Shown piece by piece: positions 36,181 to 43,330 of a DNA stretch of 64,000 nucleotides. Under the pieces are notes generated by a model. The model made no database searches, was not told where the DNA came from, and saw only the letters and a list, made by a program, of their open reading frames with translations. The position numbers were made by a program, and so were the translations under genes. Positions within the stretch are counted from its first letter, which is position 1. Each line of letters starts with the position of its first letter. The stretch lies in contig NZ_JBHRXK010000005.1 in the NCBI RefSeq assembly GCF_042648505.1, positions 142,793 to 206,792 of the forward strand, read 5' to 3'. The stretch is from Lysobacter_L cavernae (GTDB taxonomy: Bacteria; Pseudomonadota; Gammaproteobacteria; Xanthomonadales; Xanthomonadaceae).

Positions 36181-36626
36181 TGTTGCGTTCCTCGCGCGCT
36201 CCTGCGCGTAGTCGGCGCAGAACGCTTACGCATTCTGCGGCCGCGGAACGCCGTGGGCGTTTCGCCTCTGGATACCGCAAGCCGGCCAGCGTGGGGGCAA
36301 ATCCCAGGAGGGAGCCCGTCGGCGGCGGCTTCAAGTTTTCCAGCGCTACGACACCACGGCACGCCGCGGGAGCGCTTGTTGTTACTTTCCTGACTGCAAG
36401 GCCGGCGGCGCTGGCGCCGCACGGGACGTTGTTCATCGCAGGTGGTTTGACCCACCGGACGAGGGCCGGTTCCGCCGGGCTGCGCTTGCTAACATGTCTA
36501 CCCCGTGGGCAGTGGTTAGACGCGGACCGGAATCGCAGGAGGGGGCTTTCGGCCCCTTAGGTGACAACTTCCTGCGAAATCAAAACCTTATCTCGCGTCG
36601 CGAGTGTATCAGATAACCCTTCCCGG
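36181..36626. promoter_or_regulatory. rne-rluC intergenic region with probable long rne leader
   Basis: 446 bases without a gene. It holds several inverted repeats: CTCGCGTCGCGAG at 36592-36604, a GGGGC/GCCCC hairpin at about 36542-36557, and an imperfect GTCTAC...GTTAGAC pair near 36497-36523. The same divergent arrangement in E. coli carries a ~360-base 5' UTR through which RNase E autoregulates; the equivalent here is inferred, and no promoter boxes were called. Confidence 0.55.
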
Positions 36627-37589
36627 ATGACCCATTCAGTGACATCAACGGCAGCCCCGGCGGGTGCCCGGACCGTGCGCGTCCCCGACGACCGCGACGG
36701 CCAGCGCCTCGACAACTTCCTGCTCGGCCAGCTCAAGGGCGCGCCGCGCTCGCTGATCTACAAGCTGGTGCGCTCCGGCCAGGTGCGGGTCAACGGCGGC
36801 CGCGCCAAGGCCGAGCGCAAGCTCGAGGCCGGTGACGAGGTGCGCATCCCACCGGTGCGTCTGGGCGAGACCGGCGACAAGGGCACGCCACCGAAGGGCT
36901 TCATGGATGCGCTGGATGCCGCGATCGTGTTCGAGGACGCGCGCCTGCTGGCCCTGAACAAGCCCTCCGGGGTGGCCAGTCATGGCGGCAGCGGCATTTC
37001 CTTCGGCGCAATCGAAACCCTGCGCGCGCTACGGCCCGGGCACACGCTGGAGCTGGTGCACCGGCTCGACCGTGACACGTCCGGCCTGCTGATCGTGGCC
37101 AAGAAGCGTTCGGCCCTGACCGAACTGCAGGCACTGATGCGTGAAGAGGGCGGCATCAACAAGCGTTACCTGGCGTTGCTGACCGGGCGCATGCCCGACG
37201 GGGTGATGAGCGTCGACGCGCCGTTGCACATCGGCCTGCGCCAGGGCGGCGAGCGCCACGTCCAGGTCAACGCGGCCGGCAAGCCGTCGCTGAGCCATTT
37301 CAAGGTGCTGGAGCGCCGCGGCGGGCAGTCCTACTGCGAAGTCCGCATCGAGACCGGTCGCACCCACCAGATCCGTGTGCACGCCCAACACATCGGTCAT
37401 CCGATCGCTGGCGACGACAAGTACGGCGACGCCGAGGCCAACAAGCGCCTGCGTGAGCAGGCCGGGCTCAAGCGCCTGTTCCTGCACGCTTCGACGCTGG
37501 AGTTCGCCCTCGACGGCGGCAAGGCGCCGTATCTGTTGAATGCGCCGCTGGCCACGGAGCTGGTCGACGTGCTCGACCGGCTTGGCTGA
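36627..37589 (+). CDS. rluC: 23S rRNA pseudouridine synthase RluC
   Basis: A 320-residue RluA-family pseudouridine synthase (E. coli RluC modifies 23S positions 955, 2504 and 2580). An N-terminal S4 domain (QRLDNFLLGQLKGAPRSLIYKL) is followed by the catalytic motif HRLDRDTSGLLIVAK (Asp ~residue 145) and GRTHQIRVH. ATG 36627 is chosen over a 22-codon in-frame extension from 36561. A GC hairpin (CCTCGCGCA/TGCGCGAGG, 37599-37626) follows the stop. Confidence 0.94.
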   Translation: MTHSVTSTAAPAGARTVRVPDDRDGQRLDNFLLGQLKGAPRSLIYKLVRSGQVRVNGGRAKAERKLEAGDEVRIPPVRLGETGDKGTPPKGFMDALDAAIVFEDARLLALNKPSGVASHGGSGISFGAIETLRALRPGHTLELVHRLDRDTSGLLIVAKKRSALTELQALMREEGGINKRYLALLTGRMPDGVMSVDAPLHIGLRQGGERHVQVNAAGKPSLSHFKVLERRGGQSYCEVRIETGRTHQIRVHAQHIGHPIAGDDKYGDAEANKRLREQAGLKRLFLHASTLEFALDGGKAPYLLNAPLATELVDVLDRLG

Positions 37590-37633
37590 GACGACGTCCC
37601 TCGCGCATCGCTAACGCTGCGCGAGGCGGGGGC

Positions 37634-38056
37634 TCAGCCCTCGCGCTTGCGTTGCTCGTCGAGGACGAAGCACGAGTCCGGTCGCATCACCGGCGGCTTG
37701 AAGTTCACCGGCACCTGCAGCGTGGTCGTTACCGGCTGGCCACCGCGGGTGGCTGGCTGGAAACGCCAGTGGCGCACGGCCTCGTGGGCGGCCTGGTCGA
37801 GCGCCTGCACGCGGCTGCTCTGCGCGGTGCGCACGTCCTTTGGTCGCCCGTCGGGGCCGATCGACATCAGCAGCACGACCTGGCCGCCGATCTCGTCGCA
37901 GGCCAGTTCGGGCGGGTAGGCCGGTGGCGGGGTATCGATGGCCATCAACTTGGTCGACGGGATCGACGGTACGGCCGGGCCCTGGTGGCAGGCCGCCAGC
38001 AAAGTGCCCAGGGCGACGGCGCAACAGGCGGGCAGGCATTGGCGAAGAGTGTTCAC
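37634..38056 (-). CDS. TonB C-terminal domain lipoprotein
   Basis: A 140-residue protein starting at GTG 38056. A signal with lipobox (LGTLLAACHQ, Cys ~23) is followed by a short linker and a TonB-type domain (AYPPELACDEIGGQVVLLMS, AAHEAVRHWRFQPATRGGQP). Unlike normal TonB it has a lipid anchor, not a transmembrane helix. Partner and function unknown. It resembles the domain of the protein at 26280-26927. Confidence 0.78.
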   Translation of the reverse strand: MNTLRQCLPACCAVALGTLLAACHQGPAVPSIPSTKLMAIDTPPPAYPPELACDEIGGQVVLLMSIGPDGRPKDVRTAQSSRVQALDQAAHEAVRHWRFQPATRGGQPVTTTLQVPVNFKPPVMRPDSCFVLDEQRKREG

Positions 38057-38097
38057 GTGATCGACCTCGTGTTGCTGGTGCTGATGGGTTACCGGCA

Positions 38098-38439
38098 TCA
38101 CGATGCGAGCGCTTCGGCCCTGGCCGCGCAGATGAAGTCGTTCTCGCTGAGCCCGCCGACATCGTGGGTGGAATAACGCACCACGCAGCGGTTGTAGTGC
38201 ACGCTGAGATCCGGGTGATGGTCTTCGCGGTGGGCCATGAAGGCCAGCGCGTTCACGAACGCCATCGTCTCGTAGTAGTTGCCGAAGGCGAAGGTCTTGG
38301 TCAGGGCATGGCCGTCCTCGGCCAGCTCCCAGCCGGGAACCTCGGGCAGCAGCTCGCGCACGCGCGCTTCGCTGAGCTTGTGCTCGCTGCCGCGGCGGGC
38401 TATGCAATGGGCCTGGGCGAGGGGGATGAGGTCGTTCAT
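38098..38439 (-). CDS. phhB: pterin-4a-carbinolamine dehydratase
   Basis: A 113-residue enzyme recycling 4a-hydroxytetrahydrobiopterin. The active-site pattern appears as FMAHREDHHPDLSVHYNRCVV then STHDVGGLSENDF. The partner phenylalanine hydroxylase (phhA) is not in the window. Confidence 0.93.
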   Translation of the reverse strand: MNDLIPLAQAHCIARRGSEHKLSEARVRELLPEVPGWELAEDGHALTKTFAFGNYYETMAFVNALAFMAHREDHHPDLSVHYNRCVVRYSTHDVGGLSENDFICAARAEALAS

Positions 38440-38546
38440 GGCTGGATTCCTTGCGGAGGGCGCACCGACTGAACGAAATCACATCGGTGGTAGGCGTAGA
38501 GTGCAGGCGCGCCATCGGGCTGCGCGGACCCCGTTAGAATAGCCCC

Positions 38547-38621
38547 ATGATCAACATTTCCGAATCCGCCCCCAAGAGCATGTCCCGCAAGCTGCTCGGG
38601 TCGAAGCGTACGCACGCATGA
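38547..38621 (+). CDS. leader reading frame duplicating the nfuA start
   Basis: A 24-codon frame, MINISESAPKSMSRKLLGSK followed by RTHA, ends in a TGA that overlaps the nfuA ATG (ATGA). Its first eight residues are identical to NfuA, and 23 of the first 24 bases match the nfuA start; a second short match (CCGCAAGCT) lies further in. It looks like a partial tandem duplication with a 71-base offset. Whether it is translated is unknown; the overlap would permit coupling. Confidence 0.5.
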   Translation: MINISESAPKSMSRKLLGSKRTHA

Positions 38622-39214
38622 TCAATATTTCCGAATCCGCCCAAAGCCACTTCCGCAAGCTCATCGAGCGTGAGGCCCTGCCGGGCCTGGGCGTGCGCCT
38701 GTCGGCCGTCCACCCCGGCACCTCGCGTGCCGACGTGCGCCTGGAGTTCGCCGAGCCTGGCGACCTGCACGGTGACGAGTGGGCGGTGGATTGCGAAGGC
38801 TTCACCGTGTGGCTGGAAGCGGCCAGCGTGAAGTTCCTGGACGGCGCGCAGATCGATTACGAAACCCAGGCTACCGGCGGCCAGCTGCAGATCCGCGCGC
38901 CCAAGATCAAGGGCGAAGCGCCGGCCGATTCGGCGTCGCTGGTCGAGCGTGTGCACTGGCTGGTCGAGCACGAGATCAATCCGCAGTTGGCGAGCCACCG
39001 CGGCAACGTCGCGGTGCAGGAAGTCACCGCCGACGGCGTGGTCGTGCTGCGCTTCGGTGGCGGTTGCCACGGCTGCGGCATGGCCGACGTGACCTTGAAG
39101 CAGGGCATCGAGAAGACGCTGATGGAAAAGGTCCCCGGCGTGACCGCGGTGCGCGATGCCACCGATCACGACAGCGGCGAGGCACCTTACATCCGCCGCG
39201 ACAACGCGGCCTGA
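38618..39214 (+). CDS. nfuA: Fe-S biogenesis protein NfuA
   Basis: A 198-residue iron-sulfur carrier. An A-type-like N-terminal domain lacking the usual cysteines (residues 1-95) is fused to a C-terminal Nfu domain with the cluster-binding CxxC in GGGCHGCGMADVTLKQG (~residues 149-152). Start ATG 38618 gives MINISESAQSHFRKLIE, as in homologues. The preceding frame at 38547 duplicates its first codons. Confidence 0.95.
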   Translation: MINISESAQSHFRKLIEREALPGLGVRLSAVHPGTSRADVRLEFAEPGDLHGDEWAVDCEGFTVWLEAASVKFLDGAQIDYETQATGGQLQIRAPKIKGEAPADSASLVERVHWLVEHEINPQLASHRGNVAVQEVTADGVVVLRFGGGCHGCGMADVTLKQGIEKTLMEKVPGVTAVRDATDHDSGEAPYIRRDNAA

Positions 39215-39233
39215 GTCCGGCGCGGCGTAGTTG

Positions 39234-40943
39234 ATGTTCTCCGCCGCCGATCTCATCCAGGCCCTGCAGCGACGGTTGCAGCTGGTGGCACCGCACCGGC
39301 GGCGACCGCCCGGTGAGTTCCCGCCCGGCTGGCAGGCATGGTTCGCGAGCATGACCGGGCGCGCCGGCGCGGTTACCGGTGCGACCGCCGATGCGATCAT
39401 CGAGGTGTTCCTGCTGCGGCCCTTGGCGATGCCGCCGCGGCGGGTGGGCGAGCTCAACCGCTGGCAGGCCTTCGCCACGCTGTGGCGGCAACAGTGGCAA
39501 CCGGCAGGGCGCGAGGACCGGCGGGCGCGCTGGTTCGCCTGGGGGGTCACCGTGCTGTGGCACCTGTTCTTCGCGGTGATGCTGCTCTATCTGATGTATC
39601 TGCGCTTCATGGCCGTCAGCGCGCCGCCGGAAGGCGAAACCGTGGTGCAGGTCGAGTACATCGGCGTCGGCACGCCCGACGAACCCGGTGGCGGTCCCGA
39701 GCAGCCGGCCGAACAGCCCGAACCTGCGCCTCAAGGCCAGCCCGAGCCTGCGGCCGCGGCGGCCGCCGAATCGCCCACGGCCGCCGCATTGCAACCGCCA
39801 CAACCCCCGAGCCTGGAGGCGCCGGTGCCGGACGTGGCGCAGCGTGACGTGCCCGAACCGCAGTTGCCGCCGCCGACGGTCGAGCAGCCGGTCGCCGTCA
39901 GCGAGCCGACGCCGAGCGAACCGAGCGTGTTCGTACTGCCGCCGACCCGGCGCAGCCCGGAGCCGAGCATGGCGACGCCGCAGCTGAGCACGAGCCCGCA
40001 GGCGGTGCGGGCGATCGAGGTGCCGGAACCGGTGCAGCCGATTCGCCGCGAATTGCCGCAACGCGAGCTCCCGCTGCCGTCGATCGACGCGCGTACCCCT
40101 GAGGTCGCGGTGCGCGAGGTAACGGCGCCACTGCAGCGGGCACCGGTGCGCGAGTTGCCGCAGCCTTCGATCGCCGCGCCGGAATTGCGTTCGGCCACGC
40201 CCGACGTGCGTGTCGCTGAAATCCCCGCACCGGCCGCGCGCGCACCCGCCGCTTCCAGCTCGAGCGCCACGCCAGTGCCGGCCGCCGCACCGACCTCGAC
40301 CTCGACCTCGACCTCGACCTCGACCTCGACCTCGACCTCGACCTCGACCAGCTCCGCGCCGGTGACGCCGAACCGCGCCACCGGTACCCCGTCAGCCAGC
40401 GGCACCCGCCCGGTCACCAGTGCCGGCGCCGGCCCCAAGCCGACGTCTGCCCCGGGCAGTTGGACGACCCCTGCGCGCGCCGACGACTGGGGCGACTCGA
40501 CCCGTAATCAGCCGGGTGCGCAACGTGGCGAGCCCGGCCTCTACAACGGCGACGGCAGCGTCCGGCTGGCCGAAACGCCGGGCTCCGCATCCCCGGCCCA
40601 GCCGCCGGGAACGATCACCCAGGAGATCAAGGACCTCGACCGTGCCGGCACCTGGTTGCGGCGCAAGCCAAACGATTTCGAGCCGACCTCGTTCGACAAG
40701 TACTGGGTGCCCAACGAGACTCTCTTGGCCGAATGGGTGCGCAAGGGCATCCAGAAGGTCGCGATCCCGATCCCCGGCACCAACAAGCGGATCGAATGCG
40801 TGGTGTCGATGCTCGGTCTTGGTGGCGGCTGCGGCATCACCGACCCCAACCTCAACGAGCAGCCGGCCGGGGCGCGACCGCCGCCGGATGTTCCATTCAA
40901 GCCGGCGCTGCAGGAAAACAACGGCAGCGTGAAGCCGGATTAG
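39234..40943 (+). CDS. transmembrane repetitive protein (Xanthomonadales type)
   Basis: A 569-residue protein. An N-terminal cytoplasmic part (~100 residues), one membrane helix (FAWGVTVLWHLFFAVMLLYL, ~residues 102-125) and a very long Pro/Ala/Thr/Ser-rich periplasmic region with degenerate REVPxP-like repeats; residues ~354-374 are a (Thr-Ser)10 run. A globular C-terminus (TWLRRKPNDFEP, KVAIPIPGTNKRIECVVSML) carries two Cys. TonB-like topology but no TonB domain. Function unknown. ATG 39234 is chosen over TTG 39231. Confidence 0.75.
   Translation: MFSAADLIQALQRRLQLVAPHRRRPPGEFPPGWQAWFASMTGRAGAVTGATADAIIEVFLLRPLAMPPRRVGELNRWQAFATLWRQQWQPAGREDRRARWFAWGVTVLWHLFFAVMLLYLMYLRFMAVSAPPEGETVVQVEYIGVGTPDEPGGGPEQPAEQPEPAPQGQPEPAAAAAAESPTAAALQPPQPPSLEAPVPDVAQRDVPEPQLPPPTVEQPVAVSEPTPSEPSVFVLPPTRRSPEPSMATPQLSTSPQAVRAIEVPEPVQPIRRELPQRELPLPSIDARTPEVAVREVTAPLQRAPVRELPQPSIAAPELRSATPDVRVAEIPAPAARAPAASSSSATPVPAAAPTSTSTSTSTSTSTSTSTSTSSAPVTPNRATGTPSASGTRPVTSAGAGPKPTSAPGSWTTPARADDWGDSTRNQPGAQRGEPGLYNGDGSVRLAETPGSASPAQPPGTITQEIKDLDRAGTWLRRKPNDFEPTSFDKYWVPNETLLAEWVRKGIQKVAIPIPGTNKRIECVVSMLGLGGGCGITDPNLNEQPAGARPPPDVPFKPALQENNGSVKPD
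40291..40349 (+). repeat. hexanucleotide microsatellite (CGACCT)~10
   Basis: 59 bases of uninterrupted CGACCT units, nearly ten copies, inside the transmembrane repetitive protein. Because the unit is six bases, slippage would change the Thr-Ser linker length in whole dipeptides without a frameshift. Confidence 0.95.
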
Positions 40944-40983
40944 CTTGCGGGGGCGGCGTTCGCCGGGGTGGATGCGCCACGAA

Positions 40984-41009
40984 AAAAGGCCCGCTTGCGC
41001 GGGCCTTTT
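40984..41009. terminator. bidirectional terminator
   Basis: Stem AAAAGGCCCGC / GCGGGCCTTTT with a TTGC loop between the converging repetitive-protein and cytochrome genes; A and T tracts flank both sides. Confidence 0.85.
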
Positions 41010-41031
41010 CGATCGGTCGATCCGTGCGCGA

Positions 41032-41466
41032 TCAGTGCACGTTGTGCAGGTCGCGCAGGCCGCTCTTGCGCGAACCGAAGTAGGCGGCAAGATCGGCGAT
41101 CTGCTGATCGGTCAGGTCCTTGGCCTGGCTCGACATCAACGCGTGCTCGCGGTCGCCATCGCGGTAGGCCTGCAGCGAGTGGGCGATGTAGTCGTAGTAC
41201 TGGCCGGCCAGCTTCGGGTAGGTCTCGTCGATCGGCGCATTGCCTTCGGCACCGTGGCAGTCGACGCAGGACTGGCCCGTGGCCTTGCCCTTGCTGCTGG
41301 CGAGTTGCTCGCCGGCGGCGATGTGACCGGCCGGCAGGCCGGCGGACGAGGAGGTGTGGCCTTCGGCGCGATCGGCGGCGGAATGTTCGGCCGGCGTGTC
41401 GGACTGGGAGCAGCCGACGGCCGCGACGGTTGCGAGCAGTGCAATGGCGAGGAACTTGATCGTCAT
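41032..41466 (-). CDS. c-type cytochrome lipoprotein
   Basis: A 144-residue monoheme cytochrome. The signal ends in a lipobox (VAAVGCSQ, Cys ~19), so the protein is probably membrane-tethered in the periplasm. The heme site is CVDCH, with YPKLAGQYYDYIAHSLQAY and the axial Met in ALMSSQAKDL. ATG 41466 is chosen; GTG 41484 overlaps the stop of the upstream cytochrome. The two form an operon. Confidence 0.88.
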   Translation of the reverse strand: MTIKFLAIALLATVAAVGCSQSDTPAEHSAADRAEGHTSSSAGLPAGHIAAGEQLASSKGKATGQSCVDCHGAEGNAPIDETYPKLAGQYYDYIAHSLQAYRDGDREHALMSSQAKDLTDQQIADLAAYFGSRKSGLRDLHNVH

Positions 41467-41480
41467 GGTCGTCTGCTCGC

Positions 41481-41855
41481 TCACTTCAGGGCCGAGAGGA
41501 AGGCGGCGATGTCGGCGATGTCCTGGTCAGAGAAACTCTGGGACTGGGCCTGCATGGTCGGGTGCTTGCGCGCGCCTTTCTTGTATTCGGTCAAGGCATT
41601 GACGAGGTACACGGCCGACTGCCCGCCGATCTTCGGCACGTGGTAGTTCGGGTAGGCGTTCTTGTAGCCGGAGATGCCGTGGCAACCCTGGCAGGTGTAG
41701 GTCAGTTGGCGACCCTTGTCGGCGTTGCCCTGGGCGGCGGGAGCCGGCGTGGCGGCCGCGGCGGCGGCAGGGGCCTGGGCTGCATCCTGGGCCGATGCAG
41801 TGAACGCAACGGTGGTCAGGGCGAAGCAGGCGGCGATCATCAGCGGTCGCATCAT
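41481..41855 (-). CDS. periplasmic c-type cytochrome
   Basis: A 124-residue class I monoheme cytochrome. A cleavable signal (ends ...FTASAQDA), an Ala/Pro spacer, heme site CQGCH near residue 55, VPKIGGQSAVYLVNAL, and the axial Met in HPTMQAQSQSF. It is the first gene of a two-cytochrome operon. It is likely a small electron carrier to a terminal oxidase; the partner is not in the window. Confidence 0.88.
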   Translation of the reverse strand: MMRPLMIAACFALTTVAFTASAQDAAQAPAAAAAATPAPAAQGNADKGRQLTYTCQGCHGISGYKNAYPNYHVPKIGGQSAVYLVNALTEYKKGARKHPTMQAQSQSFSDQDIADIAAFLSALK

Positions 41856-42178
41856 GTCGTAGTCCGCAATCTCGAATGGCTAGCGAAAGGTTCTGAAGCT
41901 GGCTGCACGTGGCCCGATTCCTGACTGGGCCGCGCATAAGTCGGTCAGTATAGCCTGCGAGATCGATGCAACGAAGCCGTGCCATTTTGCATCGGAAGTT
42001 CTTGAGGCCCACTCGCAACGTTTGCACGGCTCTTCGGCCGGGCGACCTGCGGTGCGCCGGACGGCATGGCGGCAGTCACCATGACCTTCGGCGGATGGAG
42101 GCTTTCGAGGTCAGTGATATACCTACATACAACACCGGTATACGGTCCGGTACATAACCAAATCTAGGGGTTCTGCAG
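41856..42178. other. divergent intergenic region, cytochromes/RND operon
   Basis: 323 bases without a gene. It contains a minus-strand TATACT (41946-41951) that could be a cytochrome -10. Near the pump gene lies an AT-rich segment with TACATACA and an inverted repeat ACCGG-N8-CCGGT (42134-42151), which could be an operator. Nothing firmer can be called. Confidence 0.4.
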
Positions 42179-43315
42179 ATGCGTCATCTCTCCCGTTCGC
42201 GCAGTCGTGGTCTGGTGCGTGCTGCCACGGTCCTGCTGCCTGTGTTGATGCTGGTCGCCTGCAAAGGCGGCGAGGGCGGCGGTGAGGCCCAGGCCAAGGC
42301 CGGCGAGAAAGAGGGGCCGGAGGCGGTGCCGGTGGAGGTCGCCAAGGCCTCGCGCCGTTCGGTGTCCGCCAGCTACACCGGCACGGCCCCGCTGGAGCCG
42401 CTGGCCGAATCGCAGGTGGTCGCCAAGACCTCGGGCGTGGCGCTCAACGTGCTGGTCGAGGAAGGCCAGCAGATACGTGCCGGCCAGACCCTGGTGCGCC
42501 TGGATTCGGCCCGGTCGGAGCTGCAGGCAGCGCAGACCGCCGCGCAGATGCGCAAGCTCGAGGCCAACTACGCCCGTGCCAGGCAGATGGCCGAGCAGAA
42601 GCTGCTCAGCGCCAACGACAACGACCAACTGCGCTACGACCTCGAGAACGCCCGCGCGGCCAATCGCCTGGCCAATCTCGAACTGTCGTACGCCAATGTC
42701 GAGGCACCGATCTCCGGCGTGATCGCCTCGCGTTCGATCAAGACCGGCAACTTCGTGCAGATCAACACACCGATCTTCCGCATCGTCGACACCTCGCGCC
42801 TGGAGGCCACGCTCAACGTGCCCGAGCGCGAGCTGGCCACGCTCAAGGCCGGGCTGCCGGTGCAGCTCGCCGTCGACGCGCTTCCGGGCAAGGTCTTCAC
42901 CGGTGTCGTGGACCGCGTCGCGCCGGTGGTCGATTCCGGCAGTGGCACCTTCCGCGTGGTCTGCGCGTTTGTCGGCGGCGGCGTGCTGCAACCGGGCATG
43001 TTCGGTCGCATCAAGATCGACTACGACCAGCGCGCCGATGCCCTGGTGGTGCCGCGCGTCGCCCTGCTCGAGGACGAAGGCGACCCGGCCGTGTACGTGG
43101 TCAACGGCGACAAGACCAAGCGCGTGCCGGTCAAGCTGGGCTATGTCGACGGGTCCTGGGCCGAGATCCGCGCAGGCGTGAAGCAGGGCGACCAGGTCGT
43201 GACCGCGGGCAAGGCCGCCCTGCGCGACGGCAGCGTGGTGCAGGTGATCGGCCAGCCGGTGCCCAAGGCACAGGTCGCGGCTGCGGAGAAATCCGACGGC
43301 ACCAAGCAGCAGTAA
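42179..43315 (+). CDS. RND efflux periplasmic adaptor
   Basis: A 378-residue membrane-fusion protein. A signal with lipobox (LMLVACKG, Cys ~residue 31), a lipoyl-like domain (AKTSGVALNVLVEEGQQIRA), an alpha-hairpin and beta-barrel (NVEAPISGVIASRSIKTGNFVQ) follow. It joins an RND permease to an outer-membrane channel. A GGGG ribosome site lies before the ATG. First gene of a three-gene operon; no TolC-type gene follows. Confidence 0.94.
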   Translation: MRHLSRSRSRGLVRAATVLLPVLMLVACKGGEGGGEAQAKAGEKEGPEAVPVEVAKASRRSVSASYTGTAPLEPLAESQVVAKTSGVALNVLVEEGQQIRAGQTLVRLDSARSELQAAQTAAQMRKLEANYARARQMAEQKLLSANDNDQLRYDLENARAANRLANLELSYANVEAPISGVIASRSIKTGNFVQINTPIFRIVDTSRLEATLNVPERELATLKAGLPVQLAVDALPGKVFTGVVDRVAPVVDSGSGTFRVVCAFVGGGVLQPGMFGRIKIDYDQRADALVVPRVALLEDEGDPAVYVVNGDKTKRVPVKLGYVDGSWAEIRAGVKQGDQVVTAGKAALRDGSVVQVIGQPVPKAQVAAAEKSDGTKQQ

Positions 43316-43330
43316 GCGCGGAGAAGCCCC

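Noticed and set aside
40291..40349. Possible integration of a repeat element
   Set aside because: Simple in-frame hexamer microsatellite within a repetitive protein; no terminal repeats or transposase.
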